60,000 nucleotides of DNA from Adiantum capillus-veneris (taxonomy: Eukaryota; Streptophyta; Polypodiopsida; Polypodiales; Pteridaceae): contig CM043950.1 in assembly GCA_014529385.2 (NCBI GenBank), positions 77,683,935 to 77,743,934 on the forward strand. The letters run 5' to 3'. A model generated the notes under the pieces. It did not search any database. It was not told where the DNA came from and saw only the letters and a program-made list of their open reading frames with translations. Positions within the stretch are counted from its first letter, which is position 1; each line of letters starts with the position of its first letter. Both the position numbers and the translations under genes were made by a program. Below are positions 43,738 to 55,122 of the stretch, piece by piece.

Positions 43738-46700
43738 CTACTCCACATTTGATACCATATCTAAACTTTGATCCAAGTGTGGTTGATGTGCACGAATGAG
43801 GCCTTCTTTCGCTTTTAGAGCATTCCTTTTTGGAATCTTTATTCTAGAAAATGGTCCTTCTTTGTGGATCCTTATAGTTGACAGCCCAATAACCCTCCAA
43901 CAATTATTGTAAGCTTGAGTATCTGTCATCCCACTTTTTCTTGCGCAAGGTGCCCAATATTGAATCAATAGTTTTTTGTAGTTTGGTGATGTAGGCTCAT
44001 TATCAATGTCAATAAATCCATTGCAAGCCACACTGGATAGATTTCTGTGTCACTCGGAACAAGCATAAGAAAGTCACTTTGGTGCACATCAGACATAGGG
44101 TCAAACTCTTCCCTTGGCCTATCTCGTTGAGGCCCACAAAAATGATCATTCAACTCTTCAAGGCCTAGGAATCTTTCTGCTCCTTGTTGCAAATTCATTG
44201 TAGTGCTTTGTAGGTGAGAATATTCTTGAGTTTTTGGCCAAAACATTTCATACAAGAATCCCTCTATTATGATTTCTTTTCCAATCTCTTCAATTACGTT
44301 ACTCCAATAATCTATCATGGGTCTATAATATCGCGGAACACTTGAACCATTTCCTGAATTTTTTCAAACTCTTATATAGTTCTTTAGCCCCAAAATGACT
44401 TCTTTGTGGGCCTTGACATACTCCGCCATTGGTACCAGAGGTGGATCTCCATGTGGTAACATTGGCTTGCCTTCTGTGTCTGTTTTCCAAAGGCGAATAC
44501 TTCCGCTCCAACTTGATACACCTACATGTGCCTTATATTGCATCATTGGTGCCTCATCTTGCATAAATAACCTGCACTGAAGCGGTTTGGAATGTCCAAC
44601 AAGTATGTCTTGTCCATCACAAAGATAGCCGTCACAATATTGCTTGAAATGAGGGATCTTTGTGAGAAAAAATAGAGTCGGAGATGAAGATGATCTATTT
44701 CATAATGTATCCATCAAATGTGGCAAAGTATAGGTTTGTGTAACTCTCAACTTCTCTAAAAACCTACTAAACATGGCGTCTATGTCCTCATGTGTATGCC
44801 CAACCATTAAAAATCCTAGCTAGATGGTTTTGAAAACACCCCTTCCAACAAGCATTGACAAATAGGCAAATAAGTATCGATTTTTGTTTTCCCCTACACA
44901 ATTATCCAATTGTAGCAACAAGTTCTTTGGCAACCTACAAAATGTTGATCCCAATTCCTCTTCTGCAATTTCTGATGGCTGCACAATGGGCTCTTTTCCA
45001 TCACTCAAGTTATAGTAGTCCAAATCATACCTTGAGTTCAAAGCATGTAGTAGTGAAATATTGCTCTTTGGAAGTCCATTTGTTACTAGATCACCAAGAG
45101 GATTCTTATCTATCCTCTCTAGGTTATGTAAACAATTATCAATTGAGCCAATTGTAAGATTTGGATCAGTTGTCTACAAACCATTCAAGAAAAAGTGTCT
45201 GTAATGACCTTCTCCATGTCCCTGAGTGATCATGCCAATCAATGCCACCTACAGATTATATCCTGAATCCACACCCTTAGGAACGATGGGTAATCTAGGA
45301 GTGGCAGTCTTCTTTTGATCCATCTTATCATGGATTATGCATACATATTTTTGTGATTGAGTTTCTAAATATGTGCACCATGCATAATATAGGCTTCTGC
45401 AACTCTTTTGTTGTGCCACGTGAACTTCTCTCTCCCTCAAGAGAAGAGATCTCTCTTCAAGAGAAGGTTTAGCTTCTAACCTTGTCTTGATTGAGATACA
45501 AATATTGCACTTAGAGAACTCACTCGTCTTTGTTGAAGTGACATGTGGGTACTCTTTGTTCCAAGTTCTACCAAAATAATATTGGGATAGCTTCTTCTCA
45601 TAGCCCATTTGGTCAAGTGTCATGTTGATTTCACATAAAATATACACTTGTTTGTGTGTTGATGAAATCACCAATTGAGTCTCTCTTGAGCCATCTAGCA
45701 GTGTTCTACTTATATGTGGCACCTTCTCAGAGTTGTTTTCCACAAACTCATTTAGCAGTGCTCTTGCTAAACTAGTATGTTGAAGTCCCCTTCTCAATGT
45801 ACATGTGTTCCCATGTACATATTGTCGCACACCATTTTCAAAGTTCTCCTTGTATTGATAAAATGATGTCTTCGGTATTCCATGCAACTCATACCATGCT
45901 CTACAGCAAACAATAGATCCCTTTAGCCTGAATTGGTATTGTGACTTCTCATCTTTCTGATAGCATATAGAAAGAACATCATAAACATAATTAGTGTGTA
46001 GTTTTTGAGACTCTCCCCAAAATGGTTGTCGTAACCTTGTCACCATGTCACGATCTGCAAGCTGGCAATATTTTTGTGCACAACAATCAATGCATGAGAC
46101 CCTTTGAATTGATTTGTTTAAAAGGCAAAAAGTGGAAGCTGGTGCTGCTTTTGATTTTTGAGTCCTATTCATGAAAGTGTATCGTCTCTTCCTTGATAGC
46201 TAGACAACATTACTCCCATCAAGTTTTTTTCCAACATTGTCATCATTGGATACGTCCTCATATGTAGCATGCATGCCATCAACAGGAACAAAGTTTTGTA
46301 ATGGGCTCCCATTCAACATTGTTGTCTGCTTGATGGGCCACTTTAGCAAAGTGATGCTACCCACTTCAACCACATCATCAATGCTTGCATTTGCTCTTTC
46401 AATACCCACACCCACACAATCATGACCAACTTCTTGAAATTTGACATAATCATGTGGAAATACATATAAGCTGGTCCCTTCATTCATGGTTTGCATCATT
46501 GTGTCATCTTATAAAAGAACCCTCTGATTTCTCCAAGACTCTGGAATCACTGCTTCAAATTCTGGGCTTGTCATAGGTATTGCATCTGTAACTAGAGGAT
46601 CAAAATGATCCTATTCTTCATCACTATTGTAGATTTCGTGTGGATCGATTAAGTTCCCATTCAATATAGAAGATCGCAAAAGAAGATTTGACCATCGAAC

Positions 46701-46914
46701 AACACTCCATAATGAGCCTTGGAGAGATGAAGTCTCCATTGTAGGAAAAGGTAGAACCACATCCTTCAAGCATTCCTCCACTAGTATGGATACATTTCCT
46801 TTCCCTATCTTTGTACCACCACAAGTGGAATCTGGATCTGTTATACACACAGCCAATACCAACAATTTCATTGTCAAGTATCATATGTACTTTCTCCCGA
46901 GATTCAAAGTCCAT
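43738..46914 (-). pseudogene. Decayed transposase-like gene, DUF7869 (GHTHEDID) type
   Basis: Minus-strand pieces in order. 46914-46200 has a weak N-terminal region (FHLWWYKDRERKCIHTSG, then LPFPTMETSSLQGSLWSVVR). 46172-45249 has Cys-rich motifs (CIDCCAQKYCQLADRD, FSKCNICISIKTRLE) and YVCIIHDKMDQKKTATPRLP. 45041-44820 has PKNLLLQLDNCVGENKNRYL. Past a TAG, 44806-44775 reads GFLMVGHTHEDIDAMFSRF. 44564-44364 has LWKTDTEGKPMLPHGDPP. 44318-43738 is the tail. The HDKMD, LDNC and GHTHEDID motifs in this order match plant DUF7869 proteins as I remember them. These are thought to be transposon-derived with an RNase H-like fold. Several stops, so inactive. Confidence 0.75.
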
Positions 46915-46989
46915 CCCATAAGTGAAAAAGATTACATTTTTAAATCCATAGTCATAGAAAAATACTCTTCAAACAAAAAATCATGCTAC

Positions 46990-48260
46990 AACATGAAAAA
47001 GGTTTGCATAGGTTGGAAAAGTGGTGAACCTTGAGACCAAATCCTCCTTGCTATATTAATGGAATCAAGGTTGGAAATATGGTGGATCTTGAAACCAAAG
47101 CCTCCTTGCCATATTAGAGCATAGGTTGGACAAGTGGTGGACCTAGTTGTAATACTCACTACCACCTATCAACTACTATAGGACTATGCTTTCCAATGTC
47201 CAAGTATCCCTTGAGTCTTGCAAGGTTGAACACATGGTGGATCTTGAAACTAAAATCCCCTTTTTGTATCAAATCATAGCTTGGACAAGTGGTGGACCTA
47301 GTTATAATGCCCAATATCCAAGGTGAAATACCTTAGGACCTTGCTACCTTGCTTGCCAATGTTTATGTAGCCTCTCCTTTTTTTAATGGAAGCAAGGTTG
47401 GACAAGTGGTGGTCCTTGAAACCAAAGCCTCTGTGCTATATTAGAGCATAGGTTGGACCTAGTTGTAATAACCAATGCCACCTATCAAATACTATAGGAC
47501 TATGCTTTCCAATGTCCAAGTATACCTTGAGGCTTGCATGGTTGAACACGTGGTGGATCTTGAAACCAAAATCCCCTTTCTATATCAAAGCATAGCTTGG
47601 ACAAGTGGTGGACCTAGTTATAATGCCCCTCCTTTCTTTAATGGAAGCAAGGTTGGAAAAGTGGTGAATCTTGAAACCCAAACCCTTTGGCTATATTAGA
47701 GGATAGCTTGGAGAAGTGGTGGGCTTAGTTGTAGTGTCCAATGTCCAAGGTCCAAGGTGAACTATGTAAAGACCTTACTTCCAAAAACAAAGTCATACAA
47801 GTGGTTCTCCTTGAAACCAAAACCTCCTTAGTGTATTAGAACATAGCTTGGACAAGTGGTGGACCTAGTTGTAATGGTGAATGTCCAAAGCAAACTATTA
47901 TAGGACCTTGCTTCCCAAATCAAGTTTGGACAAGTGGTGGATCTTGAAACCAAAACCCCCTTGCTCTATTAGAGCATAGCTTAGACAAGTGGTGGACCTA
48001 GCTGTCTCATGGAAAATGTTCAATGTGAACTGCTACAGGATCTTGCTATTAAATGTCTAAGTAGAGCTAGCTTCTTTAATGGAATCAAGGTTGGGAAAGT
48101 GGTGCATCTTGAAACCAAAAGCCCTTTATTGTATTAGAGCATAGCTTGGACAAGTGAGGGACCTAGTTTTAATGTGTGATGTCCAAAGGAAAGTATTGCA
48201 AGACCTTGCTTTCCAATATTTGAATTGGTCAAGTGGTTAAAACTAAGTATAAAACTTTGA
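46990..48260. repeat. Degenerate tandem array of a bipartite motif
   Basis: Two alternating motifs, GTGGTGGATCTTGAAACCAAA-like and CAAGTGGTGGACCTAGTTGT-like, about 55 bp apart, recur roughly eight times (for example near 47079/47134, 47232/47290, 47549/47602, 47933/47989, 48100/48154). Spacing between pairs varies from about 110 to 180 bp. The array begins about 75 bp upstream of the N-terminal end of the transposase-like pseudogene. Confidence 0.85.
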
Positions 48261-48589
48261 ATGTTTTCTTCCCAAATTGCCAAAAAGCTAGTTTTGGACA
48301 CCCCTAAATGAAAATGGTTTAGGGTGGCCTTAAACAACATTTTTTAAAAGACTTGAACTAAAGGGTTGCCAAAGAGTAATGAAAATTTCTTATGGCTTGA
48401 AGTGCCTGAGTATGTGAAAACAAACCTAGGTTTTCCACGAGGCAAAATGTGACAAAAAGGAACTGTTGTCTCTTATGACACAATAAGAACATTGGAAACT
48501 TAGGATTGACCATGTGGCCTAAACTTTGGCAAGTGAAGTGGTGGCCAAGTTTCTTGTCATAGTGTGCACTTGGTCCTATATGTGTTGAC
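48261..48589. other. No gene recognised
   Basis: Sequence between the repeat array and the 5' LTR of copia C. Nothing recognised. Confidence 0.4.
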
Positions 48590-48781
48590 TGTTGGGGTAT
48601 AAAGCCCAATGTGGTCGCCCATGTATGTGAGCGGGCCGCGAGGTATGTACACATATTCTTTTGTACAAACCTAATAAGAACTCACTATGCTCTACACATT
48701 ACAGTAGAGCGAGTTCACCATATCGTCGTGCTCTTCTTATTGCACTCTCTCTCACGTCGCACTTCCGCTCATACTCCTTCA
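48590..48781 (+). repeat. Copia C 5' LTR (about 192 bp)
   Basis: Starts TGTTGGGGTATAAAGCCC and ends ACTCCTTCA, two bases before the PBS. The 3' partner is outside the window, so the edges rest on the TG..CA ends and the PBS. Confidence 0.75.
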
Positions 48782-48783
48782 AC

Positions 48784-48795
48784 TGGTATAAGAGC
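48784..48795 (+). other. Copia C primer binding site
   Basis: TGGTATAAGAGC, one mismatch from the initiator Met tRNA PBS. Confidence 0.8.
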
Positions 48796-49851
48796 TTGGG
48801 GCAGCATTTGTAGGTAGCTAGAGTACCTGCTCAGATTGGAGTGAGATTTGACAGGCAAAGACACAGCCCCAATTCCTGTGTGTGAGCCCAAAGGGCACGG
48901 TGAATTTCATTCTGAGGTCATCTTGGCCACCGTTCAGCTTCGACAAAGTTCTGCACAGCCCATTTTTGACTACGTGGTCTCGGCGGCCGACTCTACAAAT
49001 TTGGGGTTTCCGCCTACGACTGCAAGTGCTGAGGATATCCACACTTCTAGAGTGATGATTTTTGGCTTTCTACACAACGAAGGACGGCTCACAGTTCTTG
49101 GAGGTGTGTCACATACAACACGGATGCACCTACACACAGACTGTAGGCGACATCTACTAGTTCATCAGGTAGCTTGTGTTTGCTGCTTGATATTCCAGAT
49201 TTCATCCTGACATTGCAGGTACTTCCACATGGGATGTATTGTCAGAGATAAGTATGTTTGTTGAGGGTTTGCTGGTTGTGAGTTACACAGAAAACAACCG
49301 CCGCAACAGTTACAGCATACAGTGGGAAATTTGTGGATGTATGACTTTGTGGGAAATCTATGTACTGTCAGATTTATTGCAGCCTTTGTTGAGGGTCGAG
49401 TGAGGTTTTATTGAGCTGGGGAATTCTCGAATGTTGAGATCCTTTCGGTGATACAGGTCTTGGAGCGATCCCTCGAGCACACTTAGATAGGCAGCTAGGA
49501 TGTATTGACTGTGAGTTAGAATGTTGGGATTGCATCTTTGCTTTACTTCCGTTGAGGCATTGTCGCAGTCTATGCTTATAGGACAATGACAAGACATTGA
49601 GAGACAGTACAAGTGCAGGACAGGTTTACCCACAGCTTTAGAGTGTTAGAGAGATAGTGGTTTTTTTGAGTTTTTTTTGGTCTGTTTTTTAGTACATCAG
49701 AGCCATTTTACAAAGGAGACTGTGCCAAAATTTCTGCAGAATCTGAAGCTTTCTTGGTTCATTTGACAGGTTGATATTGGTTCAGAGGTCAGTTTACAGG
49801 GGAAACTCTGCCGAATTTTCCCAGGAAAGTAAACTACTGTGAAGCGTAGCT
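48796..49851 (+). other. Copia C leader
   Basis: About 1.05 kb between PBS and the gag start. Small open frames here have no recognised domain. Confidence 0.6.
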
Positions 49852-49948
49852 ATGGCTAGATCATAGGACACTTCTCTTTACAATATCACGAATCTGGATG
49901 GAACCAATTTCCCATTGTGGAAGAAGCAGATTTGGCACATGTTGGTAC
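49852..49948 (+). pseudogene. Copia C gag, N-terminal fragment
   Basis: From the ATG at 49852 the frame reads MARS, a TAG stop, then DTSLYNITNLDGTNFPLWKK and QIWHMLV, the usual start of a copia capsid protein. The stop at codon 5 disables this start. The frame is cut at 49948 by the family Y insertion and resumes at 57715 with QKKQIKPIKLKGIKPEDMDE. Confidence 0.9.
49945..49948. repeat. Target site duplication GTAC, left of copy B
   Basis: GTAC directly before the LTR; matched by 57715-57718. Removing one copy restores the copia C frame (TTGGTACAAAAG). Confidence 0.88.
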
Positions 49949-52537
49949 TGAGGCGGTCCGGGGCGGGCAACAAGAAGAGAGGCCTCTAAACACCCTTCGA
50001 GGCTCCCGTGTTGCTCAATTGGGGCTGGGGCAAGCACAATCAGAGACAACAACAACCCACAGCCAGAAACCAAACAAGAAAAGGGGCACCACCTAGTTGT
50101 AGATGCGAACTAGGACGCACGTAATATCTCCTTGTACTCAAACGCTCAAAGAGAGGGGAACGTAAGATAGCCACACACACCAAACACAAAAATTCACCAC
50201 GCCAGAGAGAGGTAAAGAGCACAAATCAACTTGAGCAACTCAGTCTTAGCCTTAAAGACTAGATGCACACAAAGCTTGATGAGAAATAGAGAGACAACAC
50301 AAAACTTGACCTTGTTGCCAATACAAAAATTGTCTTAGGGTCACGGGAGCCCTCTCACCGAGCACCCTCTTACAATTTAGCTTTTAGGCAAACAATTCAA
50401 CAAGCCCTCAAACCACCAAGCATGAAATGGCACAACAAACTTCAAGGACAATATACCTTCAACCACCTGATGAGCCAACTTATCAAGTCAATTTGGAGAG
50501 AAGAGTCATAGTTGCAGCATACAATTGCACCCAAAAATATGAACCTTATTTATGGACAAGAGTAGGCTACAAGTGTGATTGTAGAGTATAGTATCACTCC
50601 ACTCCTCTAGATGGCATAACTAACTTCAAGCTTCTCCATGCACCTATGTGTAGTGATGGAATAGAGCACTCATGATGCACACACTCTACACAACTAGGCT
50701 TGAAGAGTGGTGTGTTATGTGTTGAGAATGGTGTGGTGTAGTGTGATCATGTGATGTTTTACAAGGGAGAGAAGGGCTCTATTTATAGGTTTTAGAAGCC
50801 TCGATTAGGATTAGGCCTAATCGAGTTTATTTGAAGGAATAAAATATTATGCATATTTTTATTTTTTTTTATGAGGGTGGGTATCTCTTGTCCTTTGAGT
50901 CACATGGATGTGGGCTCAAGGGAAGATAATTATTGAGGATGAAAGAAGAGAGGATTGAGTGAATAATTTGGGAGTGCCTACTCTAGTAGAGGGTGCATTT
51001 TACAATAAGATTAGTGGTTAGTAGTTAGTAATTATCACTAAAACATATTTACAAAATCATTCACCAAATGGTGAGATATATGATGAGAAAAGTTCGACAA
51101 GGGATAAGCTTGTAAAGCAAGGTTGAAGCTTGGAGAAGTTGACATTCACCTCTTTACAGCACCGGTAGAAGAAGTAGTCAGCATGGCAAAGTAGCGCGTG
51201 TCCATGAAGCTATGTTATCTTCAAACCTTGGGAAATTCATGATAAAAGTCTTCATTTGCAGAGGTTATCTTTGGATTTTTTCGGATTTTTTGAAGTTCTT
51301 TACAAAGTTGAATAGAGTATGGTAATATGGACATATATGTAGAGAGAAAGGGGGACACATAGGGTGTAGAAATGGAGGATGAAGGCTATGGAGGTGTGAG
51401 AGACGTGGCAATGGTGAAGAGGGTGAATTAGGACATGGGAGTTTCAGGTTTGGGAGTGGGAAGAAGAGGGAGGAGTGTGTGTGAAAGAGAAAAATGATAA
51501 AGTGGAAGAGGGAGTGGGGCTGCATAGCATGGGCAAATTGGGGTCCACCAATAAACTCATAGCTCACAGCTCCTAGCTCAAAACAATATGAAAAAATTTG
51601 AGGTGAAAGTTGAGCTCACGAGCTACAACTTTTGTTTGTATGACCTCTTCAAATTTAGGGAGAATGTGATCTTTAAAAATTCAGCAAAATCGACTATTTT
51701 TTCCACTACAAAAGGTCCTTGTGAGGTCCTTCTTTGGATGATTCTTTTGAATACCTCCAAGAATGAGCTCCCCATGGTACATCCATGCATTCCACATACC
51801 CTTGACCTTATTTGGTAGGTGTATAATTGAAGATATTGTTGAGATCATGATATAAATGAATAGTACAACTAAGAAAATCAAATATTGAGGGGTCTAAAAA
51901 ATATGTACATGTCCAATATAAATAATATAGGTGGAAAAAATATAAAGGGGTCAAAATAAATCTCGCATTATATGTCTACCATAAAAAGATGAATATTTTT
52001 TGTGGTCTAATTTATGAGAGTAATAGAGAATAGATGTAGGAAGGAAAAAATGACAATAGTGAAAAAATATACACATAAATAAAACTAGTTTTTTTGGATT
52101 TTTATTGAGATGGAGTTACACCAAAAATAAGAGAAGCTTGCAAGAAATTATTTTTATATGGAATAAATAGTATGCAAAATGGTAAGAAAAAATATGGTAA
52201 TGATGAGTCAATGTACATAGCATAAATAACACACACCTAAGTATAAATATTTAAATAAATACCAAAATAATTATGAAAAATCATTTTATTTAGGCCCTAT
52301 ATACAATAAAATATTTACACACAAATGGGCCATAATATACTTATTTTTTTTATTTTTTTTTATTTTTGGCTCAACTAGCCCAGGGACTAGCTAATTAAGG
52401 GTTTTTAAGAAGATATGGGAAAAGTCCCCTAACTCACACATGCCTATGTACAGTGAAATGGTAGGGATAACCAAAATGTTTGAGTGATTTGATAGGGTGA
52501 GGTAGCTTACTATGGAAATCCAAAAAACGACTATCAT
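49949..52537 (-). repeat. Family Y copy B 3' LTR (2589 bp)
   Basis: On the minus strand it runs from TGATAGTCG (52537) to GACCGCCTCA (49949). A TATAAATA box (50780-50787) leaves about 1.75 kb of U3. A 100-codon minus frame at 51567-51265 has a counterpart in the other LTR (56762-56430), but it is Pro/Leu/His-rich with no recognised domain. Confidence 0.95.
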
Positions 52538-54772
52538 TAGCCCCCCCCTTAGATAATGGTACATTCATGTACCATCTATCGGACCATACAACATGTAGAT
52601 TGTGTAACGTCTGTCTTTTTCTGCTCTCATCTTTGAAGAACCTTTGTTGTATGATTAAGAAACCTTGTGTGATATGGAAGGTTCTCAGAGTCAATAGCAG
52701 GATGTAATGAAGTGACTGAGTAAACCTCCTCCATTGAGAAAGTTTCCATAAGCACCCCCAAGGATCAAAGATCTTGAAATGTCTTTCCCAAAGAGAGATG
52801 TATGATATGGAATCACTTACTGATTTTGGTTGAAGAAACTTGTAGATTTTATTGTTATCCATCATTGCATCTATCACTATGAATGTGATATAAAAGATTG
52901 GTTGCTCTTCCTCCTATGTAAAGTTGATGTATCTGCTACGATCTTCAAGAGCTTGTATAAGCAAATTCCTGAACTGTAGCTCATAAAATTCATTCAACCT
53001 AGGTAGTCTCATCAAGTCAAAAAATATATGACCTTCCTGATTTATGAAAGGTTGATCCATGCTTCCAACTGCTATTGGAAGATATTGCAAATAGTTTACC
53101 ACATAAGTAGATAATAGACGAAGGTTTCTATTGCTTGCAACACATTGGAAGAGAATAGATTTTGGTACTGATTGATGAAGTATCCACATGTAGAAATCAA
53201 CAAGTTTTTCATCTATGATGAATACTAGAAGCATCACAATGTGCGACCTCCATACACCAAAGAACCAAATGAAGAAGGTTTGGAAACATCTGTTCATCAC
53301 CAAGTATTCATGTCCTCTTCCACTTAAGAAGGTATGGTGTTCCTGATGAAAGGTGTATGTGAAGAGAGGAGAAGTTGACTTTGAAGAGGTGAAACCCAAT
53401 GTGAAGATGATTGGGGCTTCAAAAGTTTGGATTTTCTTGCTAAGAGATTGTCCCATTAATGAAGAGCCACCCACTAAAACACCATTGGAGAGAATGATAC
53501 CCTTCTGATAGTTTCCTTTTATGATTTTATTTTTTACTACTTTCCCATGTTCTTCATCCCCTTCTAAGCCCCCCCTTTGGCAAGGTTGTAACTCCTCACA
53601 TTGTACCACCTCAAACTTTGATGAATTACTGTTTGATTTTGTGTAAACTTTGGCTTCTTGCATGATAGGTTCTTCCATGCTTAATATACATGGGTCATAC
53701 CAATGCTTTTCAACATCCTCAAACACTTCTTGAAGATTATCCTCACATGGATTCAACTCACACTCTTCTACTTTTTTTTGGAGTTGGCATTCCATGTACA
53801 CAATCATCTCTTTATGATCGATGTGGTCTATGATCTCCCCACCTATGATCTCATCTTCTTCTTCACTCTCTTCTTTTAGACAAGATACACTCTCAGAATA
53901 TTCCATAAGATCAAGGTTACCTTCAAGGTCTTCATTCTCCATAGAGTCATGTTGCACAAAAGCTTCGTCTGCTCGGACTAGAAATTGATCCTCCACCAAA
54001 AGGTTGGATGTATCCATTATTGAATCATCAATGCCATTTGAGACATCTTGTGTCGATTTTTGCATGCTTGTGATAAAGGTAGAAGAAAGAGATTCCACAT
54101 TTGAATCTTGGCCACACACTTTAGCACTTGAATAATCAGTTGGCATGTAAGTAACTTCTTCAACATTTGTGGGAGTAGAAGGTGACAAGTATGGCAAAGG
54201 AGATGACTCCTTGATAGAAACACTTTCATGATGGTTGGTTATTCCAGCATGATGGAAACCATTTTTGATGTAGAAGTACTTGTGAAACTTCCTTCGGGCA
54301 ATAGTGACCGCTTCTTCAAAGGTAGAGGGTCCACTACAAGTAACCTTAGTCTTTAGGAAAGGAGACAAACCCGAAATAAACTGCTCCATTTTTACATAAT
54401 CTGGAAATGTAGAACTAAATCCACATCTTCCCCATTGACGAGAAAAAATATCCTCATAAGCATAGTAGTCTTCACCATGTTGTTGAAGTCTCCCTAATGA
54501 AGCCCATGCTGTCTCTGTTGTTGGAAATTTAGAGAATCTGGTCTTCAAAGCTTTGGAAATTTCGATATATCCATCTTCAATCTGAGAAGACATCCTCCAA
54601 AACATTGCTCAGCGTTGCCTCTAAGGCATAGCAATAGAAAATCCCCTTTTTCAATGTCATCCCTTTTACCAAGGATACGACAAACCATTCTAAAATCAGC
54701 AAGAAAATCATCAACATCTTCTTCTAGATTTTTGAAGAAGATTGGGATATCATCAAAGGTATAGTGTGTCAT
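52434..54772 (-). pseudogene. Family Y copy B gag-like protein (about 780 codons)
   Basis: Starts at 54772 (MTHYTFDDIPIFFKNLEEDV). A one-base deletion near 54602, seen by comparison with copy A, shifts the frame within GNAEQ(W)F. From there a 563-codon frame continues to a TAG at 52914-52916, where copy A has CAG, and the same frame resumes to 52434, running through the PPT into the LTR. Residues ~20-200 resemble a Ty3-type gag domain (FLADFRMVCRILGKRDDIEK, MEQFISGLSPFLKTKVTCSG, FEEAVTIARRKFHKYFY). The middle is Ser/acidic (CLKEESEEEDEIIGGE). The C-terminal ~280 residues (SGRGHEYLVMNRCFQTFFIW, LSTYVVNYLQYLPIAVGSMD, LLIQALEDRSRYINFT) match nothing I know. No zinc knuckle is visible. Confidence 0.85.
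52538..52552 (-). other. Family Y copy B polypurine tract
   Basis: The minus strand reads TAAGGGGGGGGCTAA, ending directly before the TG of the 3' LTR. Confidence 0.88.
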
Positions 54773-55100
54773 AGTTTCTCAATGCTAGAACCCACACAAA
54801 GATTAGTTCCAAACAATCATTTTCTCTCATGACATCAACTAACTACACAAAGTTTTGAAAGGTCTTTTAGCATGAATTCTAGATTCTTATGTGAAAATAT
54901 TTTTTTCCTTTCTTATGTTATGCTAATCCAAACCATATTCTAGATCAATTTTTGTTGCCTTGAAATTAAACTCGGTCATACAAGTTTTCATGATTCATAT
55001 AATCTACTTGATTATGCTGAAATTCAAGCATAATCAAGCATTCATATAATCTACTTGATTATGCTGAAATTCAAGCATTCATGCAATACAACAACAATAA
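54773..55100 (-). other. Family Y copy B leader with a 47-bp duplication
   Basis: Leader between the PBS and the gag start. TTCATATAATCTACTTGATT occurs at 54994 and 55041, a tandem duplication absent from copy A. Confidence 0.8.
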
Positions 55101-55120
55101 GCACAAAATCGGGGCACCAA
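55101..55120 (-). other. Family Y copy B primer binding site (not iMet)
   Basis: Two bases inside the LTR the minus strand reads TTGGTGCCCCGATTTTGTGC. The TGG matches a tRNA CCA end, but the rest is not the iMet sequence; the tRNA is not identified. Confidence 0.6.
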
Positions 55121-55122
55121 TT

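Noticed and set aside
51265-51567. 100-codon minus frame in the family Y LTR, also at 56430-56762
   Set aside because: Present in both LTRs only because the LTRs are duplicates. Composition is biased (Pro, His, Leu) and no domain is seen.
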